A DNA stretch of 64,000 nt. Source: Cyprinodon diabolis (taxonomy: Eukaryota; Chordata; Actinopteri; Cyprinodontiformes; Cyprinodontidae). How positions within the stretch are numbered: the stretch's first letter is position 1; the number at the start of each line of letters is the position of its first letter. Below, in pieces: positions 22,518-33,485 of the stretch. The notes beneath the pieces are model-generated. The model saw nothing but the letters and a program-made list of their open reading frames with translations, did no database searches and was not told the origin of the DNA. The position numbers were made by a program, and so were the translations under genes. Location: NCBI GenBank assembly GCA_030533445.1, contig CM060076.1, forward strand, positions 22,926,603 through 22,990,602, read 5' to 3'.

Positions 22518-23572
22518 GAACACTGTGGCCAAACTCAAAGCCCAGCAGATCACCTCCGTCGGAGGCTTGAGGAACAAGACGCTCAGATCCATGGACAAGC
22601 GCAAACCCTCCGTGAGTTGCATACTAAGCTTGAACATCAAAATCAAATGCTTCAGACATATGCCAGCTACATGGGCAATGCTAACGCCACGCCAGCTGTA
22701 CATCCAGTTCCGGATCCACTTCCGCCTCCAAGGTCACCAGCAGTGACGTCATTTCCTGAGTTCCGTCCCAGTCTCCCTGAAAAATTCTCAGATAACCAGA
22801 AGGATTGTAAGGGATTTTTGTTCCAATGTCGACTAATTTTTGAAAATTCTCCTGGCAGTTTTCTAAATGATAGAAAAATGATATCATTTATTTTGTCCCA
22901 ACTCTCTGGACGACCCCTTGAATGGGCGGAGGCAAGGTTCTCTTCTGAGTCCAGTTTCACGTGCACTTTTTCTGAGTTTATTTCTGAATTTTCCCAGGTA
23001 TTTAACCATGACTCAGATCAAACGATAGACTCTCGAGCTCTGCTGAATTTGAAACAGGGTAATTCCACAGTGGCTGAGTTTTCCATCGACTTCCGGGTCA
23101 AAGCCGCAGCCTCAGGGGGGAACAATGTGCACTCAAAAGTGCTTATTATAAGGCCCTAAATGATAACATCAAGGATGAACTAGCTACGATCGATGAACCA
23201 GCTAGTTTAGAAGACTTAATCCGCTTAACCATCAGGTTGGATAATAGACTTCCAACCAGAAACAGCACTAGACAAAGAAGTCTAAATTTTTCTGTGCCTG
23301 CCCCTGCATTAAATAATGCTTCTGTTTTTTCTGGATCCACAGAACCTGTTTCCAAGCCAAAATCTAAAAACCAGACTTATTCTGTTCCAGTCCAAGTCTC
23401 TCACTCAGATGGAGCGGAGGCCGAACCCATGCAGATTGGACACACAAGGCTAACTCCTGAGGAAAGACAACAACGTTTCAGGGCCAATCTGTGTCTATAC
23501 TGTGGTGAGACCGGCCATTTCATAGCTTCATGCCCGGCTAAGTCAAAAGCCAGGGCCCGTCAGAAGAACTGA
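22512..23572 (+). pseudogene. gag: gag of the gypsy element, frameshifted
   Basis: The frame starts at an ATG that overlaps the last bases of the 5' LTR. An N-terminal coiled-coil-like region rich in Glu and Gln is followed by a capsid-like region of the sushi/PEG10-RTL kind (LPEKFSDN, ISFILSQLSGRPLEWAEA). Near 23127 an apparent loss of one base shifts the frame; the protein continues in the next frame to a CCHC zinc knuckle (CX2CX4HX4C, about 23492-23533) and a stop at 23570-23572. In the family, Gag forms the particle and binds RNA. Its relatives were domesticated in mammals as PEG10 and RTL genes, but nothing here suggests domestication. Confidence 0.85.
22519..22529 (+). promoter_or_regulatory. 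Primer-binding site, probably self-primed
   Basis: AACACTGTGGC lies one base after the 5' LTR. It does not resemble the usual tRNA-type primer sites. Its complement matches the predicted first 11 bases of the element's own RNA (10 Watson-Crick pairs and one G-U). Tf1 and its sushi relatives are known to prime this way. Confidence 0.6.
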
Positions 23573-26500
23573 GGAGTCTGACGGGCCATTTGAAAACTGA
23601 AAAAGCTCCTCATCTGATGTTACCTACTACACTTTTTTTTTCAAACCAGAATCTCACCTTGTCTGCTTTCATTGACTCTGGATGTGAATGTAATCTCATT
23701 GATAGTAACCTGGTTCAGCAGCTACAGATTGAAACAGTTCCGTTATCCAAGCCTCTCAGAGTATCTGCTATTGATGGAAAGAAACTCCATCAAGTCACTC
23801 ATCAAACACAACCTCTTGAGCTGTTGATCTCCGGAAATCATCGTGAGACATTAACATTTTTTGTTTTTCCTTCTGCATGTTCCCCTTTGGTGCTTGGATT
23901 CGAGTGGCTGGAACGACATAATCCCCATATCAACTGGGCCGAACGCCACATTGAGTCCTGGTCCACTTCCTGTCATGAGACATGCCTTCGTTCTACAGCT
24001 CCCGCTGTTCAGTCTCCTAGAGGTAGGGGGGAGATGGACTCTCCTGACCTTACTTCTGTCCCTTCCGAGTATCATGATCTGGCTCCAGTCTTCAGTAAGG
24101 TCAGTGCTACGTCTCTTCCACCTCACAGACCATATGACTGTGCCATCGAGTTATTACCAGGAGCTCCCCTGCCCAGCAGTAGACTTTATAACATGAACTG
24201 AACGTGAGACCATGGAAAAATATATTAACGAGTCTCTGGCTGCTGGAATAATCCGACCATCATCTTCTCCTCTTGGTGCTGGTTTCTTTTTTGTGGGCAA
24301 AAAGGATGGTTCCTTACGACCCTGTATAGATTACAGAGGCCTTAACCAGATAACCGTCAAAAATAAATACCCACTTCCGTTACTAGCTTAAGCATTTGAA
24401 CCTGTTCAGGGGGCAACTGTCTTCACCAAGCTCGATTTAAGGAATGCTTATCACCTTCTCAGGATAAGAGAAGGAGACGAATGGAAGACAGCTTTTAAAA
24501 CCCCTTTAGGCCAATTTGAGTATTTGGTTATGCCTTTTGGCCTCACAAACGCTCCTGCCTGTTTTCAAGCAGTTGTCAATGATGTTCTCTGAGATTTTTT
24601 GAACATATTCGTGTTTGTATACATTGACGACATTTTGATCTACTCCAAGAACCTATCTGAACATAAGAAACATGTCCGTCTGGTCCTTCAGAGACTTTTG
24701 GAAAACAAGCTCTTTGTAAAGGCAGAAAAATGTGAATTTCATCAATCATCTGTCACTTTTTTGGGGTTTGTGCTCGAGGGCGGGCAGGTTAAGCCATCCG
24801 AAGATAAAAAAAAGCAGTTCTGGATTGGCCGACACCTGAAAACCGCAAGCAACTACAGAGATTCCTTGGTTTTGCAAATTTTTACAGACGCTTCATCAGG
24901 AACTACAGTCAAACAGCTCTACCTCTCACCACTCTGACTTCGGTAAAGAAGTCCTTTCAATGGACCCCTGAAGCTCAAAAGGCTTTTGAGAAATTAAAGA
25001 CTCTGTGTTCTAGAGCCCCCATTCTGATCCAGCCAGATCCCACTAAGCAGTTTATTTTGGAGGTTGATGCCTCAGATTCCGGTGTTGGAGCAGTTCTCTC
25101 TCAACAACTCGACTCAGACCAAAAGATTCACCCTTGTGCCTTTTTTTCTCGCAGACTCTCACCTGCTGAACAGAACTATGATGTCGGAGATCGAGAACTT
25201 CTAGCCATCAAACTCGCCTTGGAGGAGTGGAGACACTGGCTTGAGGGGGCCGAACATCCAGTTTTGGTCTGGACAGACCATAAAAACCTGGCTTATCTTC
25301 AGTCCGCCAAACAAGCTAATCCACGTCATTCTCGATGTTCACTGTTCTTCTCCAGGTTCAATCTCATAATCTCTTACAGACCCGGTTCCAAGAACGTCAA
25401 GCCCGATTCTCTCTCTCGTCTATACTCTGCTGATCAACCCGAGACTCCCGAGCCTGTTCTTCCTGCCTCCTGTACCATTGGAGTGGTTTCCTGGGAAATT
25501 TCTGATCTCATCAACTCTGCCCTAGCCTCTAAACCTGACCCAGGTAACGGCCCTAAAAATAAAACCTATGTTCCTTCTTCTGTCAGATCCCGCCTGATCC
25601 AGTGGATGCATGCAGCAAAGTTTTCCGCCCATCCTGGAGTGAGCAGGACTGTAGCCCTGATTTCTAGACGTTTCTGGTGGCCATCCCTTCACAAGGATGT
25701 TAAGGAGTATGTTTTGGCTTGTCCCATCTGCGCCAGAAACAAAACCTCCCACCAGCCACCATCTGGCCTGCTGCATCCGTTACCCGTGCCTACCCATCCC
25801 TGGTCTCATATAGCCGTTGATTTCGTCACTGGTCTCCCGATCTCCAGAGGTATGTCCGCCATCTTAACCATCGTCGACCGTTTCTCCAAGTCTTGTCATT
25901 TGATTCCCCTCAGAAAACTTTCCACGGCTTTCCAGACGGCACAGCTTCTGGTGAAGCATGTCTTCCGGCTCCATGGCATCCCACAGGAAATTCTTTCTGA
26001 CCGCGGTCCACAGTTCATTTCTCAAGTCTGGAAAGCCTTCTGTTCAGCTCTCAACTGTAGGTCCTCCTTAACCTCTGGTTATCATCCACAGTCGAACGGG
26101 CAGACGGAGAGAATGAATCAGCAGCTTGAATCCACTCTCCGCTGCCTGACCTCAAACAACCCCTCTGATTGGAGTCAGTACCTCACCTGGATCAAATACG
26201 CCCACAATTCTCTCAAGTCAGCTTCCACTGGTTTATCCCCGTTTCAGGTCTCTCTGGGTTATCAGCCTCCTCTTTTTCCTGCAGACGAGAGAGAGATCTC
26301 AGTTCGTTCAGTCAGTCACCACATCCGTCGCTGTCAGAGGGTCTGGAAGGACACCATCGCCTCTCTCAACCGTTCATCTGCTTCAACTAAGCACTTAGCT
26401 GACTCCAGGAGACGCCCGGCCCCTGACTACTCCGTAGGCCAAGAGGTATGGCTGTCCACTCGAGACATTCCTCTCAAAGGAATGTCTCGAAAACTGTCTC

Positions 26501-26880
26501 CCAGGTTCATTGGACCCTACAAGATAGCCCAGATCATCAACCCCTCTGCCGTCCGTTTACACCTTCCTCCGAGCCTTCGCATCCATCCCACATTCCATGT
26601 CTCCTAGATAAAACCTGTTGTTTCTAGCCCCCTGTGCCCTCCATCCGACTCCTATCCACCCGCCCTGGACATCGATGGACATCCTGCCTTCACCGTCCGC
26701 CGGATCGTGGACTCCCGTCGGCGAGGTCGCGGCTGGCAGTACCTCGTCGATTGGGAGGCCTACGGTCCGGAGGATCGCTCTTGGGGTCCTGGCTCTTATA
26801 TCCTTGATCCATCCCTGATCGAGGAATATGAGAGCTCCCTCCCGTCGACATCTTCTGGACCGCCAAGAGGCGGTCGTTGA
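23542..26880 (+). pseudogene. pol: pol of the gypsy element (PR-RT-RH-IN-chromodomain), broken
   Basis: Pol overlaps gag in the -1 frame, as in sushi elements. In order: aspartic protease (FIDSG, about 23670), reverse transcriptase (YIDD, about 24620), RNase H (VDASDSG, about 25060), integrase with a zinc-binding H-H-C-C region and D, D (SDRGPQF), E (NGQTERMNQ), and a chromodomain ([15 protein letters not shown], about 26735). Breaks seen: a frameshift near 24195, stops at 24389-24391 and 24590-24592, a frameshift near 24808 in an A run, and a stop at 26605-26607 just before the chromodomain. The stretch 24814-26604 is open and uninterrupted. The frame ends at 26878-26880, next to the purine tract. 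Confidence 0.9.
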
Positions 26881-26891
26881 GAGGGGGGTAC

Positions 26892-27592
26892 TGTTGGGAT
26901 CTGGAGCTGTACCACCTTCCTCCAGCAGAGTGCGCTGTGGGTCTTCTGGAGTCTTCCAGCACACCTGAGACGCATCTACTCATCAGAGGACCTCACCTTT
27001 ATAACCAGCTGACAGACCTTGCTTCGACGCCGCAGTGTTGACCTAGTTTGGTTAGCGAGCTGAGCCTTGAACCTGAAGAATCTTTGCTGTCTCTAAGAGA
27101 GATCTGATTCTAACTCTCCCTTGTTTTTGCCTCACAGGAAACCTGTCTCAAACCTGAAGCTCTGGAGGAGCTTAACCTGCCGAGATTGCCCTCGTGAGCC
27201 AAACCTGAAGATTCCTATGTGGATTCCCCTGCTGCTCTTACTAGAGCTGGAAACTCTGACCAAGGTCTGCCATTAAAAGTCAGAAGCAAGACGCTGCAGC
27301 TGCTTGTGAACTCTGCTGAACTAACAGTCTCTGGACCCAACGGTTCCTCCTCTCAAAGAGAAGCCCGGATTAGTCAAGGTAGAATTCAGACTTATCTAAA
27401 GACTCATATTCATCTGTCTGCCTTCCTAACCGAACTATCATCCCTGCAGACTTCAGTGAACCAGCCTGGACCAGTTCAAGATCCTGTACTAACTTGTTTT
27501 CTGTTGCACATTTCAATAAACTCTGTTAAATCTTTTACCCCGCCTCCGTTGTGTTCTGCATGTGGGCTCAGCATTTTAGACCCATCATGACA
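26892..27592 (+). repeat. 3' LTR of the gypsy element
   Basis: 701 bp, the same as the 5' LTR except for about three substitutions and a missing 6-bp duplication (GAGCTG near its start). Confidence 0.93.
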
Positions 27593-27597
27593 ACCAC

Positions 27598-28895
27598 CAT
27601 CACCACTGACACTTGTACACTTGCAATAAAACACAGTTGTAACTGATGACTTTTGAAAAATAAAAAATATTCAAAGCCAAATCACTTAGAGTTTCTCTAG
27701 TTAGGAAAAATGTCATACATGCCCAATAATAAAATACTATTGGAACAGAGGACTCATTTTAAGGCAAGACAAAAAGTTGGATTATTTAAAAGAGTTTATT
27801 TAAAACCAGATCTGCAGATATAATCTGACGGAAGATGATTGTGAATCTGTGAGTCACTATCCTTCAATGAGTGCCAAGAGAACGAGGTTGAAACCAATCG
27901 GTTGTAGCGGTTGATGCAAAGACAGTATTAATTTTTTTGTAATTTCTATGCTTAGACCTTTTCTTTTTTTCAGGTGAGATGGTTGGGGGTTTTCCTGTCT
28001 ATCCATCTCCTGTCCAGCCCTCATCTCTCAGATCAAGACACCAAGATACTTAAGCAATGACCTCTAACTTAGAGTAGCTGACTCTTATGCAGGTTCACTC
28101 TTGGCTCTGAGCTGCTCCACTGCATGACATTGAAAGTCAGTGGGTAAAAAGGCAGACCAAAACCAATAATATAAAAAAAATACAAAAATTAGGCCATGAG
28201 CTACCCAAATCAGACACAGTGACCTTCATGACTACACCTTAATGTTCACAAACAGGACTAAGCAAATTGCAGCCCAGGCAGAGTCTAACCCACTCTGGTA
28301 ACAAGAGTACATTTTTGCAAAGAATATAGACAGAGTTTTTATCGCTCTTTTGTCTGCTAATTATTTCTCAAAGTGGCTCTTGTGAGGCGCTAAGCTTTTA
28401 AAGCTAAAAAGTACCCTCAATTGCTTGCTGAATCCTGTTTACTTTTATGTATGCATAACAACAAAGGTTTCTAATAAACTTGACCGAAAACAGGTGGGAA
28501 GGGGAGCTGGTTTCTGATAAACCTCATGTGCATTCTGGGAAACCACACCAATTGGATAGTCAACACCAGAGTGTGGCATTTGAGAAGTTGCGAATGTACA
28601 ACTTTTGATAGACACCAAGGTTTTTTCTCAAAGTAATTTTAATGGCATATTTTTGCTTTTCTTTGGATTTTTAATAAAGTTCTATATTCTATTTTTCCAT
28701 TATAGACAAATAAATAAAAATAGACGAGACAATCATGTAAACCAAATTACATTTTTATAAGCTTCTGGGTTTTTTCTTATCTTTTTTCAAGTTATCTAGA
28801 GAATCCAAGAATAAAAGTGCAATCAAAATAATTGGATTACATACTTTAAATTTTGGATTAAATACTTTAATCATCACATTTTTGTCCAACAAAAG
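27598..28895. other. Intergenic DNA, nothing recognised
   Basis: AT-rich sequence between the gypsy element and the duplicated receptor unit. No supported exon or repeat. Confidence 0.4.
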
Positions 28896-30758
28896 CCGAA
28901 GATCGTTTTAATTTAGGGTGGGTGATTCCTATATATGGCCACAACAAGCACAATGATGCTGCCATGTACAAACGTGAAATGCTATTTTTTCAGTTCCTCT
29001 ATGAAAACCCACTTCCTTTGCTGCATTTTACCCCATTTGGCAGCATCAGTTGCTCAGACAACAACTTTCTCAGTCAAGATGAATCAACCTAATTTCACTG
29101 TGGCACCTTCTTACCTTTCTACTCCACAAGATCCTTCTCCTTCATCTTGGACCTCCAGAGTTCTCATCCCGGCAGTGGTGTTGTCCTTCTGCTTTATTCT
29201 GGGAGTTCCTGGAAACATAGCTGTGATTCTTCTCAAGCCTAACTGGCAGAAAATGTCCAGCCTGAGCCGACAGTTGATGTGTAATCTGGCCGTTTCTGAC
29301 CTGCTCTGCCTCATGACTCTTCCACCTTGGATTTACAATTTAATCTACAGCTGGCCATTCGGGATGGGAATCTGTAAACTTTTAACAGGGCTTGTGTATT
29401 GCAGTGTTTATGGCAGCATGCTGACTGTGACCGCAGTGAGCATCCAGCGCTATGTTGTGGTGGTCCACCGCAGGAACTGCAAACAGGTACCAGGAAGACT
29501 GATGCTGGTTCTGCTTTGGCTGGTTGCTGTTCTCATCTCCATCCCCAGTTTGGTGGTTCGAAGGCTGGTAACGGATCAGAGAGTGACGTATTGCCGGCCA
29601 GAATACTCTTCTGATGCTCAAAGAGTAGCATTGCTACTGATAGAGGCCACAGTGGGGTTGGCTTCTATATCTTTAGTGGCATTTGCTTATGTTAGTCTCC
29701 AAAGAAGGGTTAGTCAAGGAGCCCTTTTTAAAAATCATCAAACAACCCAAATTGTCACCAGTATCATCTTCTGCTTTTTTGTCCTGTGGGTCCCGTATCA
29801 AGCCCTAAATCTGCTTGGCGTGGCAGCTATTTGTTTGAAGATTGACTTTCTGTTAAAATTTTGCAAAACAACATGGAATATTACTGGAGCACTAGCTTTT
29901 GTAAATAGTTGCATCAATCCACTTCTCTATGCATTTTGTATCATTTGCTTAAAAAAGAACCATGGACAACAGGACTCCATAAATCCTCAAACACCAGATA
30001 TAAGTGCAAGTGCAACTTCTTAGCTTTACACACACAAATGTCCTCCTGTCCTCTGTCAGCTTAAAACTATTATGAAAAGCTAAGAACAATCTTAGATTGT
30101 ATAATCATTCCAACTAAGTACATAAAAGCTTTTGTTACGTTTTTACAACTATGACAGGCGTAACGATGAAATAAATATGTACATTGCAATATATAGTCTG
30201 CTGTATGTTTTTTATGCTGATATTTTTTTACTACTTGCAATACATGAATTTGCTATTTAGTAAGTCAAAAGGGCAGAGAAGAAAATACATTTGAAATTGA
30301 CTATATTCGGCAAACGCAACTTGTATCTGCTATTAAGCACCAAACAGAATCAGTGCTGCATTTTTCATATATGTTTTCATATATATCTGTCCATTCTATG
30401 GTGTTATAACATATTTCGGTTTTGAGTTTTTCAGCTGTTGAATTTTTTTTGACATTACATTTTTTCTGCTTTTTTTTCTTGTCATTGATAGAACTGGAAT
30501 TAAAGAACTGAAGTATATAAAATAAATAGGTGGATAAAAAAAATAAAACCTTTGTTTTGTAATCAAGTAGCTTTTTTCAAATGCAAAGTGAAGGAAATTA
30601 TTTTTATTTATTGTCAAAGTTAAATGTGGACATTTTTGTGTAATGCTCTCTGTCTGCACAAAACTTTTAATAAAACAAGTTCGTCTATGGTGTGAGAACT
30701 TTTGTCACTAAGTGTGTTAAATCAGTAGGGAGCCTATGTAAATATAGAAGCAATTCAT
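28896..30758 (+). repeat. Tandem duplication unit 1 (1.86 kb) with receptor copy C
   Basis: This unit is repeated head to tail at 30764-32624. The copies start CCGAAGATCG and end AGAAGCAATTCAT, with 5 bp between them. I count about a dozen differences over 1.86 kb, near 99% identity. The unit includes about 180 bp upstream of the ATG and 735 bp downstream of the stop. Confidence 0.95.
29079..30023 (+). CDS. Leukotriene B4 receptor 1-like GPCR (copy C)
   Basis: A 314-residue single-exon class A GPCR. The ATG at 29079 (AAG before it, A at -3) gives a short N terminus with an N-glycosylation site at residue 5. The in-frame ATG at 28935 would add 48 residues with no receptor character. Motifs: GVPGN in helix 1, LAVSD with Asp2.50, a helix 3 Cys, QRY in place of DRY, a conserved ECL2 Cys (TYCRPEYSS), LWVP in helix 6, NPLLY in helix 7. 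The C tail is short and Lys-rich, then Gln/Asn/Ser-rich. Unlike copy D it has no lesion. The role is inferred from family: Gi-type signalling by LTB4 or a related ligand in leukocytes. Confidence 0.87.
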   Translation: MNQPNFTVAPSYLSTPQDPSPSSWTSRVLIPAVVLSFCFILGVPGNIAVILLKPNWQKMSSLSRQLMCNLAVSDLLCLMTLPPWIYNLIYSWPFGMGICKLLTGLVYCSVYGSMLTVTAVSIQRYVVVVHRRNCKQVPGRLMLVLLWLVAVLISIPSLVVRRLVTDQRVTYCRPEYSSDAQRVALLLIEATVGLASISLVAFAYVSLQRRVSQGALFKNHQTTQIVTSIIFCFFVLWVPYQALNLLGVAAICLKIDFLLKFCKTTWNITGALAFVNSCINPLLYAFCIICLKKNHGQQDSINPQTPDISASATS

Positions 30759-30763
30759 GGAGT

Positions 30764-32624
30764 CCGAAGATCGTTTTAATTTAGGGTGGGTGATTCCTAT
30801 ATATGGCCACAACAAGCACAATGATGCTGCCATGCACAAACGTGAAATGCTATTTTTTCAGTTCCTCTATGAAAACCCACTTCCTTTGCTGCATTTTACC
30901 CCATTTGGCAGCATCAGTTGCTCAGACAACAACTTTCTCAGTCAAGATGAATCAACCTAATTTCACTGTGGCACCTTCTTACTTTTCTACTCCACAAGAT
31001 CCTTCTCCTTCATCTTGGACCTCCAGAGTTCTCATCCCGGCAGTGGTGTTGTCCTTCTGCTTTATTCTGGGAGTTCCTGGAAACATAGCTGTGATTCTTC
31101 TCAAGCCTAACTGGCAGAAAATGTCCAGCCTGAGCCGACAGTTGATGTGTAATCTGGCCGTTTCTGACCTGCTCTGCCTGATGACTCTTCCACCTTGGAT
31201 TTACAATTTAATCTACAGCTGGCCATTCGGGATGGGAATCTGTAAACTTTTAACAGGGCTTGTGTATTGCAGTGTTTATGGCAGCATGCTGACTGTGACC
31301 GCAGTTAGCATCCAGCGCTATGTTGTGGTGGTCCACCGCAGGAACTGCAAACAGGTACCAGGAAGACTGATGCTGGTTCTGCTTTGGCTGGTTGCTGTTC
31401 TCATCTCCATCCCCAGTTTGGTGGTTCGAAGGCTGGTAACGGATCAGAGAGTGACGTATTGCCGGCCAGAATACTCTTCTGATGCTCAAAGAGTAGCATT
31501 GCTACTGATAGAAGCCACAGTGGGGTTGGCTTCTATATCTTTAGTGGCATTTGCTTATGTTAGTCTCCAAAGAAGGGTTAGTCAAGGAGCCCTTTTAAAA
31601 ATCATCAAACAACCCAAATTGTCACCAGTATCATCTTCTGCTTTTTTGTCCTGTAGGTCCCGTATCAAGCCCTGAATCTGCTGGGCGTGGCAGCTATTTG
31701 TTTGAAGATTGACTTTCTGTTAAAATTTTGCAAAACAACATGGAATATTACTGGAGCACTAGCTTTTGTAAATAGTTGCATCAATCCACTTCTCTATGCA
31801 TTTTGTATCATTTGCTTAAAAAAGAACCATGGACAACAGGACTCCATAAATCCTCAAACACCAGATATAAGTGCAAGTGCAACTTCTTAGCTTTACACAC
31901 ACAAATGTCCTCCTGTCCTCTGTCAGCTTAAAACTATTATGAAAAGCTAAGAACAATCTTAGATTGTATAATCATTCCAACTAAGTAAATAAAAGCTTTT
32001 GTTACGTTTTTACAACTATGACAGGCGTAACGATGAAATAACTATGTACATTGCAATATATAGTCTGCTGTATGTTTTTTATGCTGATATTTTTTACTAC
32101 TTGCAATACATGAATTTGCTATTTAGTAAGTCAAAAGGGCAGAGAAGAAAATACATTTGAAATTGACTATATTCGGCAAACGCAACTTGTATCTGCTATT
32201 AAGCACCAAACAGAATCAGTGCTGCATTTTTCATATATGTTTTCATATATATCTGTCCATTCTATGGTGTTATAACATATTTCGGTTTTGAGTTTTTCAG
32301 CTGTTGAATTTTTTTTGACATTACATTTTTTCTGCTTTTTTTTCTTGTCATTGATAGAACTGGAATTAAAGAACTGAAGTATATAAAATAAATAGGTGGA
32401 TAAAAAAAATAAAACCTTTGTTTTGTAATCAAGTAGCTTTTTTCAAATGCAAAGTGAAGGAAATTATTTTTATTTATTGTCAAAGTTAAATGTGGACATT
32501 TTTGTGTAATGCTCTCTGTCTGCACAAAACTTTTAATAAAACAAGTTCGTCTATGGTGTGAGAACTTTTGTCACTAAGCGTGTTAAATCAGTAGGGAGCC
32601 TATGTAAATATAGAAGCAATTCAT
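30764..32624 (+). repeat. Tandem duplication unit 2 (1.86 kb) with broken receptor copy D
   Basis: Second, nearly identical unit. The right junction is AGAAGCAATTCAT followed by unrelated sequence. It carries both lesions described for the receptor inside it. Confidence 0.95.
30947..31890 (+). pseudogene. LTB4R-like receptor copy D, recently inactivated
   Basis: It is almost identical to copy C (29079-30023) but has two disabling changes. A run of five T at 29725-29729 is four T at 31593-31596, shifting the frame in the third intracellular loop. TGG (Trp6.48 of the helix 6 toggle motif) is TAG at 31654-31656. The frame from 30803 or 30947 therefore ends at 31675, after helix 5 and a short unrelated tail; helices 6 and 7 are lost. 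The downstream part still reads well in the original frame (31687-31890). The truncated five-helix product could not be a normal receptor. An error in assembly or base calling is possible for the indel, but it would not explain the independent stop. Confidence 0.9.
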
Positions 32625-33062
32625 TTATTGATTGATTGCTTCAACTACAGATAAAATTACAAAGTCCTTCACAAAACACTAAGAAAAAACACATAATAAA
32701 ACACGTCACACTGACTTAAAACCTGTCTTTAGAAAGGTTTTTTTCCCATAAAGAAACATTGTTCTTTCCCAGTTCTAGGTCTATATGGTTACTTTAGGCC
32801 GATTAATGATGAGAATATTTGAAAAATGGTATCGGAACCTGGGTAAAACAAGTATTTTTGCTAAGTTAACATGGTCCACTATAGGGGGAGGCAAGACCAT
32901 CTCTTGAAATCCACTGATGACTTTCAAGGAGACAAGGGGAATTCTCTGAGAAGAAATGATTGGATAAAATTGTAAATAGGACCCTAAATATCTAAATTCC
33001 TCTGTAAAATATCTGAAAAGGGAAAAGGACCACATCTTTCTGGAGGTTGATGATAACAAACA
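32625..33062 (-). pseudogene. Possible L1-like reverse transcriptase remnant
   Basis: The minus-strand frame 32781-33059 has the pattern KILVLPRFRYHFSNILI, like the PKFxYxFxxLPI stretch late in L1-type reverse transcriptase. It is only 92 codons long with no other domain, and its boundaries are unknown. This is a weak call. Confidence 0.3.
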
Positions 33063-33189
33063 TATGAGTCACTAACCTGGCCTTATAGTTCAGTCCAAGC
33101 CCAGAGAGTAAGGGTTGGTTCCAGCTGGTAGGCTGCCAACCGACCTCTGGAACCAGCGGTTGTCACACAGAAGGTCCCAGACAATGACG
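33063..33189 (-). mobile_element. Fragment of the same LTR family as 13919-14674
   Basis: The block with GGTTGGTTCCAGCTGG and GGCTGCCAAC matches the solo LTR at 13919-14674 in the same orientation, and the reverse complement of 48130-48230. Neither LTR end is present. Confidence 0.5.
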
Positions 33190-33485
33190 TATCGGTGATT
33201 GTCCTCCAAACACAGATGGTCCTCCTAATTGTCAAATATTCTGGTGATTTGTTTACGTCAGGCCATCCTATGTGCTTGTCCCCATTTTCACTTACCGATG
33301 GTGAGTCTGAAATTGTGTAAATACTGCAAATCTTCTTTTCGAAATTAAGCTTGTATGATCGATGCAAACAGCAACTTTTAAACAGAACGAGCACAAGGAG
33401 TAATGGGCTTTTGGCACAACCCTGTACCCTAGCCGGTACATGTGCATTTTTTTTAGTGGAGAGGGCAGATCTTTTCAAAATTTCG
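33190..33485 (-). mobile_element. Diverged copy of the GGTATAG MITE
   Basis: In reverse orientation it matches the MITE at 60041-60398 and 61474-61832. Shared blocks are GGTCCTCCTAATTGT, TTCTGGTGATTTGTTTA, GCAAATCTTCTTTT and TTTTAAACAGAACG. It is more diverged than those two are from each other. Confidence 0.65.

Larger units (their letters stand above)
21806..27597 (+). mobile_element. Ty3/gypsy chromodomain element of the Tf1/sushi type, full length
   Basis: LTRs at 21811-22517 and 26892-27592 start TGTTGGGATC and end CATGACA. The 5-bp target duplication ACCAC lies at 21806-21810 and 27593-27597. Inside are gag, protease, reverse transcriptase, RNase H, integrase and a C-terminal chromodomain, then a purine-rich tract (about 26879-26889). 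By eye the two LTRs differ by about three substitutions and one 6-bp indel, so the insertion is young. Even so, the coding region carries about three stops and three frameshifts, so this copy should not be autonomous. The primer-binding site suggests self-priming. Confidence 0.93.

Noticed and set aside
22144..27590. Two identical 123-codon frames (22144-22515 and 27219-27590)
   Set aside because: They lie in the two LTRs, start with GTG, show no domain, and are identical because LTRs are copied from each other.
28935..29078. N-terminal extension of receptor copies C and D by 48 residues
   Set aside because: Same reasoning; the short N terminus from 29079 fits the family, though 5' RNA evidence is lacking.
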